This document shows positions 33,422-42,872 of a DNA stretch of 64,000 bases, piece by piece. The notes under the pieces were generated by a model. It saw nothing but the letters and a program-made list of their open reading frames with translations. It made no database searches and was not told the origin of the DNA. The stretch spans positions 3,351,665 to 3,415,664 of the forward strand of contig JAHWDD010000003.1 in NCBI GenBank assembly GCA_023897205.1, written 5' to 3'. Every line of letters begins with the position of its first letter. The stretch's first letter is position 1. The translations under genes and the position numbers were made by a program. The stretch is from Exophiala sp. HKRS030. Its lineage: Eukaryota; Ascomycota; Eurotiomycetes; Chaetothyriales; Herpotrichiellaceae.

Positions 33422-34420
33422 TCATAGATATGGCCGAAGAACTTCCAAGGTGTGATCCCAAACCTTTTTCTGAGCCTTTTCTCGGAGTTTAGGCAGGACC
33501 TTCGCATTCGGGGTACAATCACACTTGTAGTTTACGAGAAACAGTCCATTCTCCGGCTTGTTCTGGGTATTGATCCCAGGCTGTCCGTTCCACGGGACCC
33601 CACGACCACCATATACTGCGCTTGTAGATTGAAACAAGTGCCTTTGCGCTGACACCTCGTCTTTGAAAGAGAGTACGGCAATGAGCGGCTCCAGAAGAAG
33701 CCAGATAACCCAAGACAGTATCGAGTTCGGATCTCGGCCGCGTCTCACATTGCCCGTGTTGACCCATCCCGGCCAAGAATGGATGAAGGTGATATCTGGA
33801 TTTTCCTCGGCAAGTTTGTCCAAAGCCACCGTGTTCAGCGTGAGATATTGAGGTTGGGCTTTGATCGCGCTGAAATTCCCTGGCTTCTTCAGACCTATGT
33901 CATCCAGGTCGATGCTGTTTACTCTCTCCAGCCCACCACCTAGAACGCTGACGACCCTGGCAGCCTCAGCTGCGTGCAAGACGGGTAAGAGATGAATAAT
34001 GAAGGCGATCCGCGAGTAGTACTCCAGACTCTGTGCCACCTCGAGGCCTTCTGGAGTTTCTTGCCGTGGACCGAATGGTGCGTATCCCGCTGTGAGGAAT
34101 AGCAAGTCGACACGCTGCTCTTTGGCTTTGATGGCTTCGCACAACCTTTTTGTATCCGCAAGGAGCGAGATCTCGCCTTCGGTCCAGATGATCTCCGCCT
34201 TTGGGTTGCTCTCATTCAGCGCTTTGATAAAAGACTTTGCCTGCTCTTCGGAGCTCTTGCGGCCAACCAGGTAGATTCTCACGGCCGTGCCAGCCTCCAC
34301 TAGAGCCTTGAGCGTGAGCTTGCCAATGCCCGATGTACCTCCGACGAAGACAGCAACACGTGGACCTGTCGCATCATTGATCAAGGCATTGGAGTCCTTT
34401 ATTTCTTTGTCTGACACCAT
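33422..34420 (-). CDS. Short-chain dehydrogenase/reductase
   Basis: Single intact frame. The start is taken at MVSDKEIKDSN (34420); 34 codons upstream are also open but read like leader sequence. The protein would be 332 residues. The cofactor site is VAVFVGGTSGIGK, a TGxxxGIG variant, followed by YLVGRKSSEEQ. DLLFLTAGYAPFG replaces the usual NAG motif. The catalytic region has SLEYYSRIAFIIHLLP, the Y-x-x-x-R arrangement seen in a fungal SDR subgroup, then ARVVSVLGGGLE. The C-terminal part has PDITFIHSWPGWVNTG and a hydrophobic segment (ILSWVIWLLLEPLIAVLSF) that might touch membrane. Members of this subgroup are often found in secondary-metabolite clusters; the substrate is unknown. Confidence 0.78.
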   Translation of the reverse strand: MVSDKEIKDSNALINDATGPRVAVFVGGTSGIGKLTLKALVEAGTAVRIYLVGRKSSEEQAKSFIKALNESNPKAEIIWTEGEISLLADTKRLCEAIKAKEQRVDLLFLTAGYAPFGPRQETPEGLEVAQSLEYYSRIAFIIHLLPVLHAAEAARVVSVLGGGLERVNSIDLDDIGLKKPGNFSAIKAQPQYLTLNTVALDKLAEENPDITFIHSWPGWVNTGNVRRGRDPNSILSWVIWLLLEPLIAVLSFKDEVSAQRHLFQSTSAVYGGRGVPWNGQPGINTQNKPENGLFLVNYKCDCTPNAKVLPKLREKAQKKVWDHTLEVLRPYL

Positions 34421-34782
34421 CCTAAATTTGAGGCGTGAAATGGTTGACTTAGCTGAAATCAGTGGTGTGTTTATGAGATCCAGCAGCAGCGACAAAGCAC
34501 AAGTCTCGTCACAGAAGTCCACATCCTTTCATGAGCGGCTCAGACCTTAAGGGGTAATGTGGACATATGGAGTACATTGAGTTTTGCTGCTGCCTGGAGG
34601 TCTTTGGTCTTATCTCATTGGCCAGCTAATATAGTGGTAACCACTTGACCATATACGTGTAATCCCGAGGCGCCGAATGCCGCTTGGGTCAGGAAGTTTT
34701 GGTTGAGGTGTACTCCGCACTCCATTACTGAAGGTGCAGTTGAATCCGTAAACAAGATGGTCCTTAGCTTGCAAAGCGAAAA

Positions 34783-35772
34783 TTGGTCAGTCATCTAGGA
34801 TGTTGGAGACAATTGTTGGTGGAATCTCAACCACTCGGGGTCCCAGTCACGTGCAGACCGCGATTGGAGCCGGGAGCAATAGTTGTATACTCAGCCCTCT
34901 CAAGCTACAGATGTCTGACCGCCTCTGCATCTAGCAGGGATCTTTCGAAATCCATCAAGCCTCAATGGTACAGTTTTCGAGCAGGTGCGCCATGGCGCAA
35001 GATCTTGGTCAGTCTGCGAGAAGACCCAAAGGGCGAGTGGAAGCTTGCTGCCCGTTGGGGAACTCATCGTTTGGATGCATCTTCAGTGGAACTTTACGAT
35101 GAGCAAATTATGCTATTGTTGAAATCCCGTCCCAAAATCCACCGTCCAGAGCGCGCTGCAACCAGGGTCTGGGATACTCCCACATCCAATCGTGGAAAAG
35201 TAGCCAGCCACTCTCCAAGTCCATGCGAAGCAATTATCTTCGTTTCTCGAGCGTGCGACTTCTCGACCCTCTCTAAGCGAGACGCAAGTTGGGGGAAGTA
35301 AGACTCTTTTTTGTGGTTTCTAGCTTATAAGCGAGGCCATGCGGTAGGCACTTTGGCTGAGTTCGAACAGGATCTTTGCCAAGTACTCGTGTCCCAGCCT
35401 TGGACCGCTTTGATGGCTTGGCCAGAACCTGTTCCCCTCATTTTCAGCCCAAGCCACGCACTGGTCCCTGATGATCAATTGCTGAACGGGCTACATATCA
35501 GGCACTGCCGCCAACTTCATTTGGCAAACGCTTCTACTTTGGGCTCGCATGGTGATATTCTATGTCCAGAAGAATGCTTGGATTGGTACACGTTTTGCAC
35601 ATTCGAAAGCGACCCTGTCGCCGCCAAGGTGATGAGAATGGCCATCTCTACGAACTTCTGGTCAATGACTGGGGTCAGGTATAGCAAGCATCCTTCAGCT
35701 CATGCACTTCTTCCATGGGCAGTGGCAGCCTCGTCCATGAAACTTGCTGCTGGTCAGCGGGTGTCGATCTAG
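34783..35772 (+). pseudogene. Possible unrecognised gene or relic, one frame open except for a single TAA
   Basis: One frame runs 330 codons with a single in-frame stop (TAA at 35299). The translation looks protein-like in places (WYSFRAGAPWRKILVSLRED, PKGEWKLAARWG, PEECLDWYTFCTFESDPVAA), but there is no in-frame ATG near the beginning and no domain I recognise. Because both halves share one frame, a one-base loss does not explain the stop. It may be a nonsense-mutated gene, a missed intron boundary, or a chance open frame. Confidence 0.3.
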
Positions 35773-35859
35773 AGGGCTGACATATAAATAACACCGTACT
35801 TGACCCAGGATTTCGCTTTCTCCGGTGCAGCAACATAGCTTCCTTTTACTCTTTTCAAG

Positions 35860-37751
35860 ATGGGCTCCGTTAGTTATCCTCGCAGGGGAGCCAGACCAAA
35901 AGTTGTGTTTGGACCAGTTGACTCTGTCTGTGTCGACATCAGCGATCCCAGGAAAATCAGGGGCTGCAACTTGCCACATGATCTCAAACGTCTCCTCGAA
36001 GATCTAAACCCCAGGATGTTCAAAACTGGTCAGATCTTGAAGCTGAATCAGGATTGGATAATATGAGCGGTTACAGCTCAGAAGAAGATGTACCCCTAAA
36101 CCTCCGAAGCCAGACCCCTTCAAAGATGATACGGAACACGACGACGCTGTATATCCTAATTGGCCTATTCGGAGAAGAAGGATAGCCAGAGAGCCAATTG
36201 ACGGCGTTGACGGACGTTCCAGCGAGCCTCGGAGAACAAACGGCGTTGTGACTGACGGCGCCACGGAGAAGACAGACTTCTTGAGAAAGTCAGCAGCAGC
36301 CGATAATGGGCAGGAAAGCTACGCTACTCATCAAGGGTATGTCGGAGACATCTGCCTAATACTTTTCGCCGGCCTTCATTTCTGAGCCTAGAGTTAATGA
36401 CAATCACAGGCGTCCTGCTCTGAGGAATTCTCAGGGACGAAGCAGGGTTGGATCTTGGATCTCAACGCTTGTATTCGGCTCCCGGGTTGGCGATTATGGC
36501 ATCATATACCGTGAAAGCCGGGATTGGTATGTTGGTATGTACCTCCAATATTGTCGATCATTGCAGAGTGTCTCTTCATGAGCTCATACCGTATGATAAA
36601 TTAGATGGCCCAATTTTCGACCGCATCACCGATCTTCGGCAATGGATCCTCCCAGGACTTCCGGATGAGAGGCTCGTGATTCGCACACCTTTGGAGCCGC
36701 GAGATGGCAAGAACATCCGCCTGTTCGTCGGACCCGAGAGCACGTATTTTGTGTTCGACAAAGACAGGGAGGATTTCAGCACTAACATTCAAGATCGAGA
36801 ATTCCGCGCGTGGCTGAAGGGCAACACAAAGCCTCCAGCAGAAGAAGGGGGCGTGAGAACATTCTGGCCCCGGTGCGCACCGCACAGTGTGGCGCTTGGG
36901 CCGAGGGACATTTTCTGCGTGATTAGTACTGAGGGGTATAAGACAAGTAAGGCTTTCAAGACAGCGTTCCCTGGTATTGAGCGCTATCTCGAGTTTGCAC
37001 GCGAGGCAAAGATTCTGGACAAGGTGGTAAGTATCCAAGGAATTGAAACTAAGCCTTCACATTTTGGTTGCCAGACCTGGACTGACTACCATACCCCAAG
37101 AATCTGACCTTAAGCCCGGACACTCAGCCTGGGACAAAGCTGCCATATTTTCTTTTGACCACCTCCAACGGGGTCGCGGTCAGCTCCGTCCCTACCGATG
37201 CCATAGACCTTGTCGCTACGGCCGTCAGCAAGTACGGTGTAGTTGCAGCTTCACGGTATCTGAAAGTCATGGTAAGGCTGTCCCATCCCTTCTCCGTGAA
37301 ACTAACTGGCCTTTGTCTCGAGGACCGACTATGTCTAAGATGGGTACTAACACCGTCGCAGAAACGCGTCCAACTTGCGGTTGTAGCTCAGGGACAGGAG
37401 CTTTCCCAGGCGTACGCAACAATCACAGCCGTTACCGAAAATTTGGACGCCATCAACGAGCTGATTGTCGCTCAAAGTCAGACAATTCACCCGCTTGAAA
37501 TTAGGAAAAAGATTGTCCGAATCTTAGACGAGGTCATCGCCAAGCGGCCGTCTCGACCAGACCCCGAGCCTGAACAAGATCCGAAGCGACCAGAGAGTCC
37601 CAACCGACCATGGGACCCGAACGTCCCAGACGGCCCCCAGAATCCGGAAGACGCAAAGCATCCGAAGGACGATAACAGTGTCATTGTAGAGGAACGCGAA
37701 GTGCCGCATAGACGGTCAAGTTCTGGAACACGGTATGCCATAGACGTCTAA
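35860..37751 (+). CDS. Unrecognised multi-exon fungal protein
   Basis: Likely exons: 35860-36336, 36410-36534, about 36567-37026, 37075-37271, 37362-37751. Start MGSVSYPRRGARPK. Exon 1 needs about two restored bases (near GG 36055 and C run 36115-36118), exon 4 one (C run 37094-37097), and the join between exons 2 and 3 is unresolved. The longest clean part reads HELIPYDKLDGPIFDRITDL, LFVGPESTYFVFDKDRED and RTFWPRCAPHSVALGPRDIF, then after splicing TKLPYFLLTTSNGVAVSSVP and a helical region (LDAINELIVAQSQTIHPLEI). The tail has Pro/Asp-rich repeats (RPDPEPEQDPKRPESPNRP). If a 38-nt intron at 37733-37770 is used, an extra exon with a Glu tract extends the protein to 38063. No known domain was recognised. 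Confidence 0.5.
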
Positions 37752-37817
37752 ATCAGGGGAAAATGTGCAGCGCAACGCGGCAATGATCCCAAGGCGGATA
37801 GTGACAATGACGATGAC

Positions 37818-37866
37818 GAAGAGGAGGAGGAGGAGGAGGAGGAGGAGGAGGAGGAGGAGGAGGAGG
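37818..37866 (+). repeat. GAG trinucleotide tract (poly-Glu if translated)
   Basis: About 15 consecutive GAG units are preceded by GAC/GAT codons. Around it, 37784-38063 is open in one frame (NDPKADSDNDDDEEEE before, EASMFSASESVLTG after), so the tract is probably part of a last exon of the preceding gene and not free microsatellite. Confidence 0.8.
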
Positions 37867-38063
37867 GGGATAGGGCAGGGACAGGTCGAGAGGCAGAGGA
37901 AGCGTCAATGTTCTCTGCCAGTGAAAGTGTCCTAACGGGCATGTGGTTTTCCAACTTCCTGCCTGATGACTATAACGAAATCACGAGTTCCATAAGCTAC
38001 CTACCTTTCTTAACATTGTCGCTCTCCTCAATGGAATCTAATACCTGTATTGTCTTGCGGTAA

Positions 38064-38762
38064 GAACCAACACCTGATGCATTCCATCAGATGCATCAAT
38101 GTCATGCCTGTATCCTTTCCCTCCATCAAACCCTATCAGCATAGCCTTGTTGGTGGTTCCAATATAGAGTGGGGGTTTTGGTCAGTCACGTAATATCTGC
38201 GAAGCAAGACCGGCGTTGCAATCGTCAATCTTCATTGAATGCTGTCAGTCCTTGTCGTCGTGTTTAGTTTTTTGGGAAGTTGTACTCTAATGAAGTTACC
38301 GTTGCCCACAACGTAACAGGGAGCTTTAGAGTCCCAGATTCAAAAGTGAGGGGGCGTACTCTTAACAACACTGATTTCACCGCGCGGGATCTCACCCAAG
38401 TCTGACTAGAGGCACTGTCAACGCCAAAAAAAAGTCTGTTTGTCAAAGGTGTCCCCAAACTCACAACATGTGAAAGAAGCCAAGAACATCTCGGTCAGTT
38501 TGTGGCTACAACTGGGTGGTGGTGACTTGGTGAAACATGCTTGATTGGCATTCGGCAATTGGCACGAAAGTTGGCAGCATTGGCGGCAATGCTTGATGTC
38601 GTCACAGGTCCAACTCCTTGTTTGCTTTGCACAGCTGAGAACAAAAGTATAACAGCACCTCGTTTCTTCCGAGTTATAGTACAGATAGGCCAGATATCCA
38701 ATCTATCCAATCTAGTTTCCACGTCAGCCATCAATCTTCAAACAAAGTCGAAAGAAACAACT
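38064..38762. other. Intergenic region
   Basis: About 0.7 kb upstream of the SMP/C2 gene. No gene is recognised. The last 100 bases (ccagatatccaatctatccaatctag) contain a short tandem-like ATCCAATCT repeat that may be part of the promoter. Confidence 0.45.
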
Positions 38763-40410
38763 ATGTCGTCGGCAGGACTCATTGAGAAGCTCACTGCTGA
38801 AGGTGGTGGGGAATCAGCAGGTAAGAAGCCTTCCAAGCGAAAGTAAGTGGGTCTTTTGAGAACGGTCCTGAAAGCTTGACAGAGTTTCTCAACGACATCG
38901 TGAAACTATTATGGCCGAATATCAATGCGGCCGGCAGTAAGATGGTCAAGGACATCGTCGAGCCCATGTTCAAGACGATGCTTCCTGGACCGTTGAAAAC
39001 GCTGCATTTCACCAAGATCGATCTTGGCCCAGTGCCTTTACGTCTGTCTAATGCGAAGACGACGAAGAGTGATGTCGATGGCATCAAACTCGACTTGAAT
39101 GTCGATTGGGTGGGCAAGGCCGACATCGAGATGGATGCGGATATGATACCTGCGCTCGTGAGTCGTTGTATGCCCCCACCCTGGTGATTGTCATTGATGT
39201 CTAGTATAGGGCGTGGAAAGTGTACAGCTACACGGCAGGCTTTCGATACTACTGTGCCCTCTAACAAATGTTATACCGCTGGTACGAGAGTATTTCACTA
39301 CCGAATGGTCTCAAATTGACACATTATACATAGATCGGAGCCGCGCAAATATCATTCGTCAACCCACCAGTGCTAAAGCTCGATTTCACCGGCGCTGCCA
39401 ACGTAGCGGATTTCTCTATCATCGACGATACGGTCCGAAGTGTGATCCTCGGCATCATCAACTCCATGTTCACACTTCCCAACCGCTTCCTGCTCAAACT
39501 CGACGCCAACGCCGACTACTTCAAAACCTTCCACTACCCAGTTGGCATGATACGAGTGACCGTGGAGAAGGCATGGGGATTCGGAGAAGAAGCCCAGTCA
39601 TCGACCAGAAAGTTCTTCAACAAACTGACTCGAGCCGCTCCAGACTGCTACGCCAAAGTCGAAGTCGGCGGGGAGGAAGCATGGACCACGGCGACCAAGA
39701 ACAACACGAACAAGCCGTCGTGGAATGAAACGCACGATTTTGTGGTGAGTGATTTTGATCAATGCATCAAAGTCGACGTGCAAGATTCAGACGTCAACGG
39801 CGACGACGAAGTCGGGCTGGGCGTGACAACGGTGCGAGAGATTCTGCTGGCCGGAGGCCGTCAAGAACTGCCGTTGGTTCTCAAAGGCGAGGAAACAGAC
39901 GGCCGAGTCGCCATCTCGGCGCAATTCTTCAAATATGTGGCCGACGCCGGCAGCCTGACTGCTTCGGACCACAAAGGCGACGGCCGCCTCTCGGGGATCG
40001 CCACCATCCTGATCGCAAGCGCATTCGGGATCAAAGGCGAGCGAGAGACCTTGAAGCCAAGCGTAGTGGTGACTTGGGGCGCGACGCAACGGTTCCAGAC
40101 CGCCATCAAGACCGATGCTCCCGGCACCGACATCAACAACCCTTCATTCGACCAGGCATTCCGCGTGCCCATCACCACGGACTTGGTCGGGAGCAGTCCG
40201 GACGCGTTCCGCATTGCGCTTCTGGATGGCGAGAAGGAGATTGGAGGCGTCGATATTCCTTTTGCTAGTGTGGCGGATGCGCATGATAGAATCCTGCAGC
40301 AGAAGTTTGACGTCGGCAATGGAGCCACCGTCAGAGCTAGCATTCGTCTGAGAGGTATAGTCCCGGGAGAGATTCCTCAGGCAACGCTTCCTGATAGAAG
40401 TAGGCAGTGA
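38763..40410 (+). CDS. SMP-type lipid-binding protein with C2 domains (tricalbin/synaptotagmin-like)
   Basis: Four exons: 38763-38820, 38883-39157, 39210-39281, 39334-40410, 493 residues, frame intact. Residues about 20-170 resemble an SMP lipid-transfer domain (FLNDIVKLLWPNINAAGSKM, LHFTKIDLGPVPLRLSNAK, GIKLDLNVDWVGKADIEMDA, VNPPVLKLDFTG). A C2 domain follows (GMIRVTVEKAWGFGE, CYAKVEVGGEEAWTTATKNN, PSWNETHDFVV, VDVQDSDVNGDDEVGLG), keeping the Asp residues of a calcium-binding loop. A second, more divergent C2-like unit ends the protein (PSVVVTWGATQRFQTAIKT, NNPSFDQAFRVPI). Such proteins tether ER to other membranes and move lipids. No N-terminal membrane hairpin is visible, so this member may be soluble or recruited by a partner. 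Confidence 0.78.
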
Positions 40411-41354
40411 GTGATGTATCGAGTGAGAGCAGTTTTTCTTGGAGCTTAAGCCTAGGACTTGTCACGCTTCTCCCTCCCCCCTTTTTTTCTATGTCTCCTT
40501 CTGATACACTGCTTGCCATGAATGATCGCCACGTGACTTGAACCGTCCTCTTGTGCTCCAGATTCACGATATTGTTCGGACCTTTGGTCGTCAGGTATTG
40601 GCCATTTACCGAGGAGACGAGTGCCACGGCTTATCTGGAGACTGAAAGAGAAGGCAAGCGTCGAGCTATGGCTTTATCTAGCGCGTCTAGCTTCCGGTGC
40701 TTCTACGTGGGGAGGTCTCTCGCTTTTCACCTGGGACTCGTTACTTCAGGTGTCGGTGGAAAATGGAAAACCTGGTGTCTTTAGTATGCATCGAGTCTGG
40801 AGTCCTAACGAAGTTGACACGTGCAACGGGGGAGCGAGAAGATTACACGGAACTGCACACGAGAGTATCTTGAATCCCCCTCAATCTCGGCTCATTGCCG
40901 AACATTTAAGTAATTGGCGTTGTATTGATATGGATTGTGCATCGCTGAGCTAGGCATTGGATCGTTGCGTTGATCGCCAGGATTTGCGTTGAAAGATCGT
41001 CTCCACTTGCCTCTCACAATTTAATTGATCCACAAGATCTTTCAAAGTCGACTCGTTAGCTAATCACTGTATCAAAAGAAACAACCCAGGGCAGCTTTCG
41101 CCTGCTGCAGAGTAGCCATGTAATCAGTATCAATATTCTCGTTCCGAGCTGCCTGTGTTCAGCATCGTGGTCGATAACTCTCTCACTTTCTCGAATCCCT
41201 TGCAAGAAACGATACAATCTCACTCCTCAGATCAGAATTTCATGAGACAGAAATATTGTACAACCATGCAAATCAAGGGTATCTTCCATAACCATAGCAG
41301 CGCTTGCGCCAAAACGTCGGAAACTCGAGTGCAAGCTCATGAAAACAAACCTGA
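40411..41354. other. Convergent intergenic region
   Basis: It lies between convergent 3' ends. Overlapping open frames at 40551-40953 on the plus strand have no recognisable content and start without context. Nothing else is seen. Confidence 0.5.
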
Positions 41355-42872
41355 TTACGAGTCTGGGTGGGGGTTATCGCTAGCCTCAACTTCTGGAAGA
41401 GGCGTATACTTGAGGCCAGTGGCCTTCTCCATCTTGACACGCTCAATTGCAGCTTGCGTTCGCCATCTGGCCTCGAGTCGTGCTCTCTTCGCGTTCAATG
41501 TCGTTCGTAGTTTAGTTTCTTGGCTCAAAAAGTCAACATCAATTGCCGCGAGCTCTTTCTGCTGTTCCTTTTCAAGCTTTGCAATTTCTCGATCTCTGCG
41601 GTCCATCAAAGCTTCTACGGCCTTCTTTTGTTTGCCTCGCAAAACATTGATTTTGGACACGTGTAGTGTATCCATAGCATCGCGCTCACGATATTGTTGT
41701 GCAAGGTTGTGATAATCCTTCTCCGTCACTTTGCGTTCCGGGAGTTGAGATTCCATGGACGGTCGGCCGGAGGCTGGATCAACCGGGGTAGGAGGTGGAG
41801 TAGGATTCCGACAATATGCCTCCATGTGGCGCAATCTGACCAGTACGGCCTTTTTTTCAAGATCGTGGTCTTTTTGAATTTTCAATTCCTCTTCAAGCTG
41901 GCGGGCCTCGAGGTCTTCCACAGACCGATCCCTCTGCAAACAGCGTCAGTACAAGGCACGGAAGAAGGAAGCGAGACATACTTTTTCCATGTGTTCCGCA
42001 ATGATTCTGTCATGTTCTGACCTCTTGCTATTTTTGGCCTGCTCACGCTGATAACTAAGCTCAGCCAAGAGGGACACCTGATATTGCAAAAAGCGTGCCC
42101 TTTCTTCCAGCTGTGCCATTTGAAGGTTGAGCATTTCGGCACATTCCATGCTACGCTGGAGGCCTTCAGGATCCACAGGAATATGGACATCGTGGCTGAG
42201 ACGTGGAGCGGAAAGAGGTTGGGACCATGAACTATTGCTGGACTTGTCGGAGGTAGGACTCTTCAGGTCGCTCTTGATAGACATTGCCTCACTGACATTG
42301 GTATCGGTATCGCTGTGAATACTGGTCAGAGTGGGAGAAGACAAGGTGGCAGATCGCCTTTTGCGGAAACCAGTCATCTTGCGAAAACCTCTACTGAACG
42401 GCGACCTTCTTCGTTTCTCGGCGTCTGAAAGATGTGGGACAGTAGTGGCATCGATCTGAGAATTCTCGGATGGTTGGAATGAGTGTGTTGTGGGACGATA
42501 TTCACTAGATGCACAGGATGTCGGTGCAGTGGACGAGGACTGCACAGAGCCGGGTTTGAGAGATTCGGAGGTTGTTGTCAGGTTGGATACCGAGGAGGTA
42601 ATACCGTCAATGTCCAGGGTAGGTCGGAATGGCAGCAAGCCGAGACTTTGTGCATCCAAAGCTATGCGATCATCCAGGTCATTCTCCGAGATTGTGCGGG
42701 GCAAGCGTAGGACGGTATTGTTGTAGAAGGCATCGTCGTCATTGTCGTCTTCTCCTAGCTTTAGAGGAGGGCTGAGGTTGATCTCGTTCAGGTAGTCTTG
42801 CCTCCATTGCAAGCCGAGGGACGATATTGACGGTCCTTGCCGTGGTGGCCAAGTACTTTCGCTGATGGTCAT
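41355..42872 (-). CDS. Hypothetical Ser-rich and coiled-coil protein
   Basis: Two exons: 42872-41982 and 41933-41355 (49-nt intron, GTATGT donor), 489 residues, frame intact. The start is the ATG at MTISESTWPPRQG; 30 upstream codons are open but begin with GTG. Residues 1-200 are disordered and Ser/Thr-rich with a conserved-looking opener (ISSLGLQWRQDYLNEINLSP) and a basic patch RGFRKMTGFRKRRS. Residues about 240-485 are almost continuous charged helix (QLEERARFLQYQVSLLAELS, RSVEDLEARQLEEELKIQKD, AKLEKEQQKELAAI). This suggests a cytoskeletal, polarity or vesicle-tethering scaffold, which is a guess from architecture. I do not recognise the family. Confidence 0.65.

Noticed and set aside
40551..40953. 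Two overlapping plus-strand frames after the SMP/C2 gene
   Set aside because: No domain, no conserved-looking segments, and they conflict with each other; treated as 3' flank.
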